From: Fibrobacter sp.
GTDB lineage: Bacteria; Fibrobacterota; Fibrobacteria; Fibrobacterales; Fibrobacteraceae
DNA: 64,000 nucleotides
Assembly (NCBI GenBank): GCA_024398935.1
Contig: JAKSIH010000001.1
Coordinates: forward strand, 62,001-126,000
Reading direction: 5' to 3'
A program made the translations under genes and the position numbers. The notes below the pieces were generated by a model. The model searched no databases, had not been told where the DNA came from, and saw nothing but the letters and a program-made list of their open reading frames with translations. This document shows, piece by piece, positions 50,533 to 59,716 of the stretch (its first letter is position 1; every line of letters starts with the position of its first letter).

Positions 50533-52506
50533 ATGCGTTTGTTTGATGAAAAAATTTTTTTGAGACTGTTGCTCATTGTGGCCAGCGCTCTCTTTGCGGT
50601 TATTCTCCCTGAGCTGTTTGCAAATGAGGCGAATCCGTTTTTCATTGTGGCCTATATCGCCGCCCTGATCTTTATTGCTGTGGTTGCTGTCTTTTATCGT
50701 TTTCCGGTCATTGGAAATACGAAAAAAATGCGGGAGGACGTGAAAATAGATCCACCTGCTACGGGATCTTTCCATGTTCGCGACCTGCAGAAGGATTTAT
50801 CCGAAAAGGATGAACTTTTCCAGATGATGGTGGATGTATCCTCCAGCGGCTTCTGGACTTTTGATGTGGTGACGGGGAAGGTCTACTGGTCGCAGAAGGC
50901 CGCGTCCCTTTTCGGGACAGACGCAATCTCCGCTGGAGATTCCTTTGACATTTTCCGGTCCAAGATTGTCGAAAATGACTGGACCCGCTTTAAGGAACGT
51001 TTGAACCTGGCGCTGGAAACGGGGAATTGTTTCGACATTCAAGTTACCATGTTGGGAACAGGGGAGGCAAATCGCGTACTCGAAATTTCCGGCAATGTGC
51101 AGAAGAACGAAGAGGGCCGGCCGATTCGCGTTATCGGCTCTATCCATGAGCACATAGACCGTACCGCCAGCGAAAAGCAGAATTACTATGCTTACCAGGA
51201 TGCCTTGACCGGAGTCTATAATCGAAAGTTCTTCCTGGAAAAGCTGAAAATCGACGTGGACCTTGCACACCAGCGTCCGGACTACATTTTTGCAGTAGCC
51301 CTTCTGGATATTGACAGTTTTGGCGCCATCAATACTTCCTATTCCTCCAATGTAGGCGATCATGTCCTGCGCATCGTTTCGGACCGCATAAAGTCCCAGT
51401 GCAGGAACAACGATACCATTGCCCGTATTGGTCCCGATGTCTTTGCCATTGTGCTTCACGGAATCCAGAACAACAACGACGAAGTGCTTCCCATTGTCCG
51501 CCGGATCCACAATGCGGTAAAGATGCCGATCCAGATGGAAGGGCGTTCCCTGTACATTAGTTCTTCTATGTCTGTGGTTCTCAATAACGATGTGGACTGT
51601 GTGGAAGACATTATGGCCAATGCTACGGCCAGCCTTCGTGAAATGAAGAAGAGCGTAAACCATGGCGGTATCCAGTTCTTTAGCGGTGGCATTCGCGAAA
51701 AGGCCATGAAGCTCTACAAGTTGGAATTCGAAATCCGTAAGGCAATCCAGGCCCAGGAATTTGTCCTTCTGTATCAGCCAATCGTGGATATTACCCGCGG
51801 CAACCGCATTGCCGGATTTGAGGCTCTGGTTCGCTGGAATCAGGCGGAAAGGGGGGTGATTTCTCCGGCCGAATTTATCCCCATCGCAGAAGAGACTGGC
51901 CTGATCATTCCCATGGGAGCCCTAATCTTGCGTATGGCTTGCCTCCAGGCGAAGGAATGGGTGGCGAAGGGCTTTACCGACATTCAGGTGGCGGTGAATT
52001 TCTCCGCAAAGCAGTTTGCCCTGGACAATATGGTGGATGACGTGAAGAAGGTCCTGATGGAAACTCACCTGAATCCCCGGAACCTGAAACTCGAAATTAC
52101 CGAATACACGGCCATGTGCGAAGCGGAAAAGACCATCGAGATTATGAAGGCTCTTTCCGGCATGGGACTGCAGATTTCCATTGACGATTTCGGTACCGGC
52201 TATAGCAGTCTTTCTTACCTGAAGCGCTATCCCATCCATACCCTGAAGATGGACAAGTCCTTTATCGACCATGTGACTGAAAACGATGAGGATGCTTCCT
52301 TTGCCCGGATGGTGGTGGGAATTGCTAAGAATATGAGGCTTGACCTGATCGCGGAGGGTGTCGAAACCGAAGACCAGCTGGAGTTCCTCCGCAATGAGGG
52401 CTGTCGCCTGATTCAGGGCTACTACTTCAGCAAGCCGTTGGCACCAGATGATGCCCTGAAATATCTGGAAGCGCACTATACCCCCGCTGAAACGACCCAG
52501 GTATAA
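50533..52506 (+). CDS. PAS-GGDEF-EAL protein, probably c-di-GMP phosphodiesterase
   Basis: 657 residues. Two N-terminal membrane helices (~8-28, ~35-57), a PAS-like domain (~90-215: SSSGFWTFDVVTGKVYWS), GGDEF (~225-395) and EAL (~405-645). The GGDEF site reads GPDVF, so cyclase activity is probably lost; it may bind GTP as a regulator. The EAL side is intact: EALVRW, NFSAKQF, LEITE, DDFGTGYSSL, MDKSF, AEGVET. It should hydrolyse c-di-GMP at the inner membrane in response to a PAS signal. It lies in the same region as the cNMP-GGDEF cyclase but in a separate transcript. Confidence 0.93.
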   Translation: MRLFDEKIFLRLLLIVASALFAVILPELFANEANPFFIVAYIAALIFIAVVAVFYRFPVIGNTKKMREDVKIDPPATGSFHVRDLQKDLSEKDELFQMMVDVSSSGFWTFDVVTGKVYWSQKAASLFGTDAISAGDSFDIFRSKIVENDWTRFKERLNLALETGNCFDIQVTMLGTGEANRVLEISGNVQKNEEGRPIRVIGSIHEHIDRTASEKQNYYAYQDALTGVYNRKFFLEKLKIDVDLAHQRPDYIFAVALLDIDSFGAINTSYSSNVGDHVLRIVSDRIKSQCRNNDTIARIGPDVFAIVLHGIQNNNDEVLPIVRRIHNAVKMPIQMEGRSLYISSSMSVVLNNDVDCVEDIMANATASLREMKKSVNHGGIQFFSGGIREKAMKLYKLEFEIRKAIQAQEFVLLYQPIVDITRGNRIAGFEALVRWNQAERGVISPAEFIPIAEETGLIIPMGALILRMACLQAKEWVAKGFTDIQVAVNFSAKQFALDNMVDDVKKVLMETHLNPRNLKLEITEYTAMCEAEKTIEIMKALSGMGLQISIDDFGTGYSSLSYLKRYPIHTLKMDKSFIDHVTENDEDASFARMVVGIAKNMRLDLIAEGVETEDQLEFLRNEGCRLIQGYYFSKPLAPDDALKYLEAHYTPAETTQV

Positions 52507-52526
52507 GAAGAAGCCTGCGGGTTTTT

Positions 52527-52653
52527 GTAAAAGCAAAGCCCAGTTTTTGGGGGACAGAGTCTACGATTCATTAACGCTTTGATTTTCGTATCCTTGTCAC
52601 TACGTAAAAGCAAAGCCCAGGGGTTTTAGGGGACAGAGTCCCCTAATTCATTA
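52527..52653. repeat. Imperfect ~47-bp direct repeat between convergent genes
   Basis: GTAAAAGCAAAGCCCAG begins both copies (52527 and 52604), each continuing through GGGGACAGAGTC to ATTCATTA. The second copy has a complete GGGGAC/GTCCCC hairpin and the word AGTCCCCTAATT, and overlaps the stop of tatD. Confidence 0.85.
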
Positions 52654-53541
52654 TATTCCGTAGCATTTTTTCGTGTTGATTCTACATTGTCTGTAGAGTT
52701 CTTCGACATCCATTTTCTTGATGGTTGCGAGCATCTGGGCGGTGTAGGGGATATAGCCCGGATGGCAGGTCTTTCCGCGGAAAGGTACTGGCGCCATATA
52801 GGGCGTATCCGTTTCCAGAAGAATTTGTTCGTAGGGAACGAGGCTGGCTGCGTCGCGAACATTCTGTGCGCTCTTGAAGGTGACTATGCCTGTGAATCCG
52901 ATGAACATGTTGGCGTCCAATGCAAGAAGTTCTTCGACGAATTCTGGATCGCCTGTAAAACAGTGAACATGAATATTTCGATCGTGGAGGTTGGCATTCC
53001 TTAAAATGGCGAGGGCGTCATCATCTGCTTCACGGAGGTGGAATACCAGTGGCTTGCCGCTGTCAAGTCCGATGGCTAACTGGCGTTCAAAAAGCTTGCA
53101 CTGTTCCTTTTTCTTGTCGGCTCCATAATGGTAGTCCAATCCGATTTCGCCACAGGCAACGCACTTGGGGTGCTTCAGAAGTTCTGTAATGCGGGCTTCG
53201 TCCTGGGCGGTGGTAACGCTTACATATTCGGGGTGAATCCCGAATGCTCCGTATACGAAGCTGTATTTTTCGATAATCTCGACGCCTCGGTCTAGATCCT
53301 TGGGGTCGCAGGCGACGTGTACGAACGCTTCTGGCATACAGACCAGATTTTCGTTGGCGTTCTTGGGACTGCTCCAGGATTGTCCATTGCTTGCGTCAGG
53401 TAAGGTCCTTGTCGTGGTGGGGTTTCCTGCGGAATCATAGTTTGCTGCAGTGGCTTTCCGCAATCTGTCAAAAAGGGAATCCAGCGTTTCGCCGGAAAAT
53501 TCCTCGTAGGCATCAAGATGACAATGGGAATCGATGAACAT
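52651..53541 (-). CDS. tatD: TatD-family metal-dependent DNase
   Basis: 296 residues from the ATG of MFIDSHCHLD; the frame runs 16 codons further upstream into repeat DNA and is not used. Motifs: SHCHLD, ACGEIGLDYHYG, VFHLREADDDAL, HVHCFTG, ETDTPYMAPVPFRGK. The family hydrolyses DNA or RNA ends with two metal ions and acts in DNA repair. Compared with E. coli YcfH there are ~40 extra residues near 30-70, a polar stretch of Asn/Ser/Thr/Pro that looks disordered. The 3' end overlaps a direct repeat. Confidence 0.92.
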   Translation of the reverse strand: MFIDSHCHLDAYEEFSGETLDSLFDRLRKATAANYDSAGNPTTTRTLPDASNGQSWSSPKNANENLVCMPEAFVHVACDPKDLDRGVEIIEKYSFVYGAFGIHPEYVSVTTAQDEARITELLKHPKCVACGEIGLDYHYGADKKKEQCKLFERQLAIGLDSGKPLVFHLREADDDALAILRNANLHDRNIHVHCFTGDPEFVEELLALDANMFIGFTGIVTFKSAQNVRDAASLVPYEQILLETDTPYMAPVPFRGKTCHPGYIPYTAQMLATIKKMDVEELYRQCRINTKKCYGI

Positions 53542-53555
53542 AACAGGTATGAGGT

Positions 53556-53690
53556 CGCGGCGTTGCCGCTTTGAGGTGAAAGGGCGCATCCTTCGGATGC
53601 TTTGAGGTGCGGTGTAAGGCGGCTACCTCAGAGGAAGCGAAGCGACCGGCCTCAAAACCTCGGAGGGAACGAAGTGACCGACCTCAACAC
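53556..53690. repeat. Cluster of hairpin-TTTGAGGT modules
   Basis: Two forward copies: CGGC-GTT-GCCG then CTTTGAGGTG (53558-53578), and GCATCC-TTC-GGATGC then TTTGAGGTG (53586-53609). Two inverted, diverged copies follow (ACCTC...CCTCAAA around 53625-53656, ACCTC...CCTCAAC around 53657-53687). It fills the gap between greB and tatD. Confidence 0.8.
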
Positions 53691-54164
53691 TTAATAAGTA
53701 ACTTCCACGATTTCGTAGGTTATAATTCCGCGGGGGGCTTGAACTTGGACTTGCTCGCCCTGCTTTTTTCCCATAAGGGCTTCTCCTACGGGAGATTTCA
53801 TGCTGATTTTTCCCTGGAGCGGGTCGATTTCCTTGTCACCTACAATCTGGTATTTCTTTTCTCGCTTGGTCTTGATGTCGCGCATCGTGATGGTTGCGCC
53901 AAAGCGGATGGAGCCGTCATCGGAAGCCATGCTTTCGACCACCTGCGCACCATCCAGGATTCGGTCCAGTTCTCTAAGACGTCGGTCAATTTCTCGGACG
54001 CGCATGCGACCGTAGGTGTAGGCTGCATTTTCGCTTCGGTCCCCTTCGGCTGCCGCCGCCTGGACCTGATTGATCATGGCGGGACGTTCTACATATTTCA
54101 GCTGTTCCCATTCTGCCTTGAACTTTTCAAAGCCTTCTTTTGAAATAAGATGTTTCATGTCCAT
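53691..54164 (-). CDS. greB: GreB-type transcript cleavage factor
   Basis: 157 residues (or 155 from the second ATG). N-terminal coiled coil with GDRSENAAYTYGRMRVREIDRRLRELDR, the acidic-tip region and a C-terminal FKBP-like domain with SPVGEALMGKKQGEQVQV. The GDRSENA...Y.Y...R.REID wording is closer to GreB than GreA. It enters the secondary channel of RNA polymerase and promotes cleavage of backtracked transcripts. It precedes tatD on the same strand with a repeat cluster in the gap. Confidence 0.92.
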   Translation of the reverse strand: MDMKHLISKEGFEKFKAEWEQLKYVERPAMINQVQAAAAEGDRSENAAYTYGRMRVREIDRRLRELDRILDGAQVVESMASDDGSIRFGATITMRDIKTKREKKYQIVGDKEIDPLQGKISMKSPVGEALMGKKQGEQVQVQAPRGIITYEIVEVTY

Positions 54165-54216
54165 TAATGTAGAAAAAACTTCGTGAAGTCGTGTTTTTTT
54201 GCTAAATTAGGTCGCG

Positions 54217-56067
54217 ATGAGTGAAAACCCGAAAAAAGCCTCCCGTAAAGACAAGTCCAAGTTTTCGAGACTGAGCCGTATCTACTATAACCGCATGTTT
54301 CCAAAGCATATGGATGCCTTGAAGGTCGCGGTTTCCGTTGCGGCAGGTGTCTTTATCGGTATCTGGCCCACTATCGGTGTGGCGATTCTTTTGACTGTCG
54401 CCTTCTGCGCCTTTTTCAAGCTGCCCAAGGTTCCTGGCATTGTCGCTTCCTTCGTGGCAAATCCCCTGACGCAGTTCGGTTTTTTCTACCCGACGGGTTA
54501 TGCCATTGGCTGTAAAATCTGGAATCCCGAAAAAATCAATTTCGATTTCCTGGAAGTTTTCGAGGATCTTTCCATCAACAATGCGAAGACGCTATTGTCC
54601 TATCTGTGGCATCATGCCTCAAGTCATGTCATCGCATTCATGATTGGCATTACCATTGTCGCTGCCATCGGCGGTCTGATCTTTTTCTTCGCCGCCTACT
54701 TTATCGTGAGTCATCGTCGCAAGAAGTGGCTCGCAAAGAAGACCGGGTTCATCCATAACCTAATCTCCGAAGACCAAGTTTTAATCAAAGAAGCTCACAA
54801 AGGAAAAAAGCCTATGATGCACATCTACCCGTTCAAGGCCCTCCGTCCGGTTGACCCCGCCGAAGCCAAGAATATCTCCGCACTCCCGTACGACGTGATG
54901 AACCGCGCTGAAGCCAAGGAAATGGCTCAGGGCCTTCCTCACTCCTACCTCCGCGTTACCCGTTCCGAACTGGAACTGGACGACAGCGTCGACGCTTATG
55001 ACCCGAAGGTCTATGCCCACGCTCGCGAAAACCTGGACAAGATGATTGCCGATGGCGTTATCGCCCACGACAAGAAGGATTGCCTCTACATCTATCGCCA
55101 GACCATGAACGGTCGCGAACAGTACGGCCTGGTTTGCTGCGTTCCCGCAGAAGACTACTTCAATGGCATCATCAAGAAGCACGAACTGACCCGCGCCGAC
55201 AAGGAAGAAGACCGTCTGCGCCATGTTCTCGGCACCAACGCCAACACCGGTCCGGTGTTCCTGACCTACCGCGACGAAGGCCAGTTCGAACTGCTGGCTG
55301 ACGTGATCAAGACTGCACCCACCTATGACTTCGTTACCGAAGCCGATGGCTTTGGCCACACCGTTTGGGTCATCGACGATGACGCTAAGATCGCCGCCAT
55401 CCGCAAGGCTTTCGAAGCTGTTCCTGTGAGCTACATCGCTGACGGTCACCACCGCAGTGCTGCCGGCGCTCGCGCCGCTAGCTTCCGTGCCGAAGAAGCC
55501 AAGAAGGCTGGCACCTACACTGGTGAAGAAGAATTCAACCGTTACCTCGCCATCCTGTTCCCCAGCACCCAGCTGAAGATTCTGGACTACAACCGCGTTC
55601 TCAAGACTCTGAACGGCCGTACTCCGGAACAGCTCATGGAAGAAATGGCTAAGGTCTTCGACATTGCAGAACTGCCCGAAATGCAGAGCCCCGCAAAGCA
55701 GAACCAGGTGAACTTCTACATGGATGGCAAGTGGTATGCTTGCACCTTCAAGGCTCAGTACCTGAAGAATCTCGGCCCTGTGGATAGCCTTGACGTGGCT
55801 CTCCTCCAGAAGCTTATCCTCAAGCCCCTCTTCAACGTGGACGATCCCCGTACTTCCAAGAACATCGACTTCGTCGGTGGCATCCGCGGTCTCGGCGAAC
55901 TGGTAAAGCGCGTCGATAGCGGCGAATGCACTTGCGCATTTGCAATGTACCCGACCACTTTGGATCAGCTCATGAACATCGCCGACGCTGGCGAAATCAT
56001 GCCGCCCAAGAGCACCTGGTTCGAACCCAAGCTCCGCGACGGTCTGCTGGTTCATACCTTGGACTAA
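54217..56067 (+). CDS. DUF2062-DUF1015 fusion protein
   Basis: 616 residues. Residues 1-~190 are a DUF2062 membrane domain (FIGIWPTIGVAILLTVAFCAFFKLPKVPG, NPLTQFGFFYPTGY, two or three helices). Residues 200-616 are a full DUF1015 protein: MHIYPFKALRPVDPAEAKNISALPYDV, VSYIADGHHRSAAG. DUF1015 relatives include the SerK/SbnI free-serine kinases. At the join, ATG ATG at 54814/54817 is preceded by AAAGGA at a normal ribosome-site distance, and codon use switches to a strongly C-ending, highly biased set. So the cytoplasmic half may also be made alone. Function of the fusion is unknown; serine phosphorylation is inferred. Confidence 0.88.
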   Translation: MSENPKKASRKDKSKFSRLSRIYYNRMFPKHMDALKVAVSVAAGVFIGIWPTIGVAILLTVAFCAFFKLPKVPGIVASFVANPLTQFGFFYPTGYAIGCKIWNPEKINFDFLEVFEDLSINNAKTLLSYLWHHASSHVIAFMIGITIVAAIGGLIFFFAAYFIVSHRRKKWLAKKTGFIHNLISEDQVLIKEAHKGKKPMMHIYPFKALRPVDPAEAKNISALPYDVMNRAEAKEMAQGLPHSYLRVTRSELELDDSVDAYDPKVYAHARENLDKMIADGVIAHDKKDCLYIYRQTMNGREQYGLVCCVPAEDYFNGIIKKHELTRADKEEDRLRHVLGTNANTGPVFLTYRDEGQFELLADVIKTAPTYDFVTEADGFGHTVWVIDDDAKIAAIRKAFEAVPVSYIADGHHRSAAGARAASFRAEEAKKAGTYTGEEEFNRYLAILFPSTQLKILDYNRVLKTLNGRTPEQLMEEMAKVFDIAELPEMQSPAKQNQVNFYMDGKWYACTFKAQYLKNLGPVDSLDVALLQKLILKPLFNVDDPRTSKNIDFVGGIRGLGELVKRVDSGECTCAFAMYPTTLDQLMNIADAGEIMPPKSTWFEPKLRDGLLVHTLD

Positions 56068-56120
56068 TCGATATCCATTGCAGGAAAAGACTTCTGGAAT
56101 AGAAGAAAACCTTCAATGCA

Positions 56121-56156
56121 ACAAGACACCTGGTTTCCAGGTGTCTTGTTTTTTTT
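56121..56156. terminator. Strong terminator between convergent genes
   Basis: Perfect stem ACAAGACACCTGG/CCAGGTGTCTTGT, TTT loop, T9 run. Confidence 0.9.
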
Positions 56157-56237
56157 CGGCGCTTGCATTTGCAATCCTATTTTCAGCCGCTTTTATAATT
56201 TTGAATTCGCTCAGAGAATTTTAGAGCTCGGAAAATT

Positions 56238-57209
56238 TTAGTCTCCGAAGAAGCTTCGGATCTTGTTGAAAAGGCTGCTGGCCGTTTCTACGACATTGTT
56301 GAAAATGTCGGAGATTATGCGGAAACCGCTATGGGCGTAGTGGAATGCAGGCGAGATGATGGCTTTGTCGATGCGGGTCGGCCATTCCACATAGCGTCCG
56401 GAAATCTTATCGGCGGTGATGTAGCCGGTTTCCCTGGAATCAGGGCAGTTGTCGCCCTTGCTGCAGGTTAGGTAGTAGCAGTCTTCGTCTATAGGAATTC
56501 GTTGGAGCGGGGTTTCTCCAAGGAAGATTTGCCGCCTGAGTGAAATGGGGGCGTTGCCCGGTTCGCTCTGACGGATTTGTGTCTCGATGAGGAATCGGTC
56601 CTGCCAGGGGAGAAAGTCCACCTCGTTCAGGCTGACTTGCCTGTTGGCAATTTTGGTGGCCCCCACGCGGTCCATGCTGATTTCATGTTCTCCCTGCCAG
56701 AGGGTAGTCTTTAGAACAATGTGCTGCCCCTTGTTCTTAAGGTATCCGATGATGTAGTCCTGCTCCACATCGTTCAGCTGGTCAAAGAGAAGGGTGTCGC
56801 CCGCCTTGGGAACATAGAAGGAGCGACTCTGGATAAAGGAATCCTCGTTCTTCCACTTGAACTTTTGGCGGGGCGTTGTGACTCGTCCCTGGTCCGAAAT
56901 ATGGATGGTATCTCCGGGAAGGGCGAGAACTTTGCGGACCATCATTTCGTTTCCGCGTAGGCTTGCCCACACGATATCCCCTTCCTTGAAGCTGTCGAGA
57001 CAGAAAGGCAGCTTGCACATCCAGACTACATCATGTTCCTTGAATTCTGGAGCCATGGACGAATCCATCAGCCGCAAGGGAATCAGGACATAGTAACGGA
57101 TGGTTGCTGATAGACAAAAGAAGGTGAGCAGCACAAAAAACAAAAGCAGAGTGTGCCGTTCAGAATTTCGACGGTGAATACTCTTGAGCTTTTGCTTTAG
57201 GGATGCCAT
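56238..57209 (-). CDS. lepB: Signal peptidase I
   Basis: 323 residues. One N-terminal membrane helix (LLLFFVLLTFFCLSATI), catalytic serine in MDSSMAPEF, catalytic lysine in VRKVLALPGDTI, and box D/E GDNCPDSRETGYI. It removes signal peptides from secreted proteins on the outer face of the inner membrane. E. coli LepB has the same length range with an extra helix. It lies 26 bases downstream of lepA on the same strand, the classical lepA-lepB order. Confidence 0.93.
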   Translation of the reverse strand: MASLKQKLKSIHRRNSERHTLLLFFVLLTFFCLSATIRYYVLIPLRLMDSSMAPEFKEHDVVWMCKLPFCLDSFKEGDIVWASLRGNEMMVRKVLALPGDTIHISDQGRVTTPRQKFKWKNEDSFIQSRSFYVPKAGDTLLFDQLNDVEQDYIIGYLKNKGQHIVLKTTLWQGEHEISMDRVGATKIANRQVSLNEVDFLPWQDRFLIETQIRQSEPGNAPISLRRQIFLGETPLQRIPIDEDCYYLTCSKGDNCPDSRETGYITADKISGRYVEWPTRIDKAIISPAFHYAHSGFRIISDIFNNVVETASSLFNKIRSFFGD

Positions 57210-57235
57210 GGATTTCTGAAAGTGCTGCAGACTGG

Positions 57236-59059
57236 TTAGTCTTCGCCGCCGCCGGTGGAATTGTCGGAGAGGCTAAGCACAGCAAGGAATGCCTTCTGGG
57301 GCACTTCCACGGAGCCGATGCTCTTCATGCGCTTCTTACCTTCCTTCTGCTTTTCAAGGAGCTTACGCTTACGGGTGATGTCGCCACCGTAGCACTTGGC
57401 AAGCACGTCCTTACGCACGGCCTTTACGGTACTGCGGCTGATGATCTTACCGCCGATGGCACCCTGGATGGCCACGTCGAACTGCTGACGGGGAATAAGG
57501 TCCTTCAGCTTGACGCAGATGGCGTTGGCGTAAGTGTGGGCCTTGTCGCGATGGATAATCACGGAGAATGCGTCCACCGGGTCGCCGTTCAAGAGGATGT
57601 CCAGCTTCACCAGGTTGTTCTGGCGGTAGCCCATGGGAGCGTAGTCTAGACCTGCATAACCGCGGCTTACGGACTTTAGGCGGTCGTAGAAGTCGAACAT
57701 GATTTCTGCCAGGGGCAAGTTATACTTCAAGATGCACTTGGTCTCGTCCAGGTATTCCATGGTCTCGAACTCGCCGCGCTTTTCGTCGCAAAGCGTCATG
57801 AGGGCGCCCACGAATTCCTTGGGGGTAAAGATCTGTGCCTTTACGTAAGGTTCTTCGATGTGGTCGTAGCGGCTGGCATCGGGAAGCTTGCTGGGGCTTT
57901 CGATTTTCACCATTTCACCATCGCTCATGTACACGTGGTATTCCACGTTGGGAACGGTGGTAATGATGTCAACGTTGAATTCTCGGTCCAGGCGTTCCTG
58001 CACGATTTCCATGTGCAAGAGTCCCAGGAAGCCGGTACGGAAGCCGAAGCCCAATGCTTCGGAAGTTTCCGGTTCCCAGGTGAGGGCGGAGTCGTTGAGG
58101 CGCAACTTTTCAAGAGCTTCGCGCAGGTCCTTGTAATCTTCCGGATTGATGGGGTAGATACCGGAATAGATCATGGGCAAAATATCTTTGTAGCCGGGCA
58201 GCGGTTCTGCGGCAGGGTTTGCGGCATCTGTCAAGGTGTCGCCGATCTTTACGTCGCTAATGGTCTTGACGTTTGCAAGAACGTAGCCTACCATGCCTGC
58301 GGTAAGTTCCGGCTTGGGATCGCGGCGCATGCTGAAGGTTCCCACTTCGGTAACCATGTATTCACCGCCGGTCTTCATCATGCGGATCTTCATGCCGGGC
58401 TTCAGGGAACCTTCTACAATTCGGATGTAGTTGATGACGCCGCGGTAGGAGTCGTAGACGGAGTCGAAAATCAGGGCCTTCAGGGGCTTGTCGCTTTCGC
58501 CAGTGGGGGCGGGGATTTCATCGACGATCTTGTCCAGCACCTGCTCTACGTTCAGGCCGGTCTTTGCAGAAATGCGGGGAATCTTGTCTGGGTCGTAACC
58601 CAGCAGGTCGCCGATCATCTGTGCGAAATGGTCAGGCTGTGCGCCCGGCAGGTCCACCTTGTTCAAAACGGGAATGACTTCCAGGTTGTTCTCGATGGCA
58701 AGATACAAATTGGAAAGGGTCTGGGCTTCGATGCCCTGGCTAGCGTCCACTACGAGGATAGCGCCTTCGCAAGCGGCCAGGGAACGGCTCACTTCATAGG
58801 TAAAGTCCACGTGCCCCGGAGTGTCGATCATGTTCAGGATGTACTCCTTGCCGTCGCGCTCGTACACCATGCGGATGGCGTGGGCCTTGATGGTAATGCC
58901 GCGTTCACGCTCCAAGTCCATGTCGTCCAGGAGCTGGTTCATCATTTCGTTCTTAGAAACTGTCTTGGTAAGTTCGATCATGCGATCGGCCAGGGTGGAT
59001 TTACCGTGGTCGATGTGGGCGATAATGCTAAAGTTTCTGATATTGTCGTTTTGAGCCAT
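57236..59059 (-). CDS. lepA: Elongation factor 4 (LepA)
   Basis: 607 residues, close to the usual 599. G-domain motifs [23 protein letters not shown], the EF-G-like domains, and the unique C-terminus ([56 protein letters not shown]) are intact. LepA binds ribosomes and helps translation initiation/back-translocation and ribosome biogenesis under ionic stress. First gene of lepA-lepB. Confidence 0.98.
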   Translation of the reverse strand: MAQNDNIRNFSIIAHIDHGKSTLADRMIELTKTVSKNEMMNQLLDDMDLERERGITIKAHAIRMVYERDGKEYILNMIDTPGHVDFTYEVSRSLAACEGAILVVDASQGIEAQTLSNLYLAIENNLEVIPVLNKVDLPGAQPDHFAQMIGDLLGYDPDKIPRISAKTGLNVEQVLDKIVDEIPAPTGESDKPLKALIFDSVYDSYRGVINYIRIVEGSLKPGMKIRMMKTGGEYMVTEVGTFSMRRDPKPELTAGMVGYVLANVKTISDVKIGDTLTDAANPAAEPLPGYKDILPMIYSGIYPINPEDYKDLREALEKLRLNDSALTWEPETSEALGFGFRTGFLGLLHMEIVQERLDREFNVDIITTVPNVEYHVYMSDGEMVKIESPSKLPDASRYDHIEEPYVKAQIFTPKEFVGALMTLCDEKRGEFETMEYLDETKCILKYNLPLAEIMFDFYDRLKSVSRGYAGLDYAPMGYRQNNLVKLDILLNGDPVDAFSVIIHRDKAHTYANAICVKLKDLIPRQQFDVAIQGAIGGKIISRSTVKAVRKDVLAKCYGGDITRKRKLLEKQKEGKKRMKSIGSVEVPQKAFLAVLSLSDNSTGGGED

Positions 59060-59179
59060 AGGGTTCCGTATTTGATATTTTGGGGTAAATATAGAAAATG
59101 CCCTGCATTATCCCGTTGAAAAAAAATCTATATTCTGTTGACAAAGAGAATCTTAAATACGATTAACATAACAGGAACT

Positions 59180-59713
59180 ATGAAAATCGTCAATAAATTG
59201 TTGTTTGCGGTACTGATTTGCGGTCTTTCGTCTCTGTGTTTTGCAGGGGGGAAGGTTTTCAATAAGGATTACACGGGCATCAAGGAAATTGAGGCCATTA
59301 TTGAAACTCACGAGGGCAAGATCGTTCTTTCCCTAGACTTTAAGTCCGCACCTAACACCGTTGCGAATTTTGTGGAACTGGCCAATAGCGGTTTCTATAA
59401 CGGGCTCATCTTTCATCGCGTGATTCCCGGATTCATGATCCAGGGTGGCGACCCCAAGGGGAATGGACAGGGCGGTCCTGACTATACCATTGACGATGAA
59501 ATCAGCAAGTTGACCCATGAAGAAGGGGTAATCTCCATGGCAAACCGAGGCCCCAATACCAATGGTTCCCAGTTTTTTATCACACACACTCCCCAGCACC
59601 ACCTGGACGGAAAGCATACTGTTTTCGGCAAGGTTCTGCAGGGGCAGGATGTGGTCTGCCGTATTGAGCAGAACGACCCCATTATCAACATTACAATCGT
59701 GGAAAAGAAGTAA
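59180..59713 (+). CDS. Periplasmic cyclophilin-type peptidyl-prolyl isomerase
   Basis: 177 residues from the ATG that opens a signal peptide ([22 protein letters not shown]). The cyclophilin core has [17 protein letters not shown] (catalytic arginine) and [20 protein letters not shown]. It catalyses prolyl isomerisation in the periplasm, like E. coli PpiA. Three bases separate it from the zinc protein that follows, so they are co-transcribed although one is exported and the other cytoplasmic. Confidence 0.94.
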   Translation: MKIVNKLLFAVLICGLSSLCFAGGKVFNKDYTGIKEIEAIIETHEGKIVLSLDFKSAPNTVANFVELANSGFYNGLIFHRVIPGFMIQGGDPKGNGQGGPDYTIDDEISKLTHEEGVISMANRGPNTNGSQFFITHTPQHHLDGKHTVFGKVLQGQDVVCRIEQNDPIINITIVEKK

Positions 59714-59716
59714 TCT

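Noticed and set aside
54781..56055. 424-codon antisense frame under the DUF1015 half
   Set aside because: Caused by the strong C-ending codon bias of the true gene; no start signal or domain.
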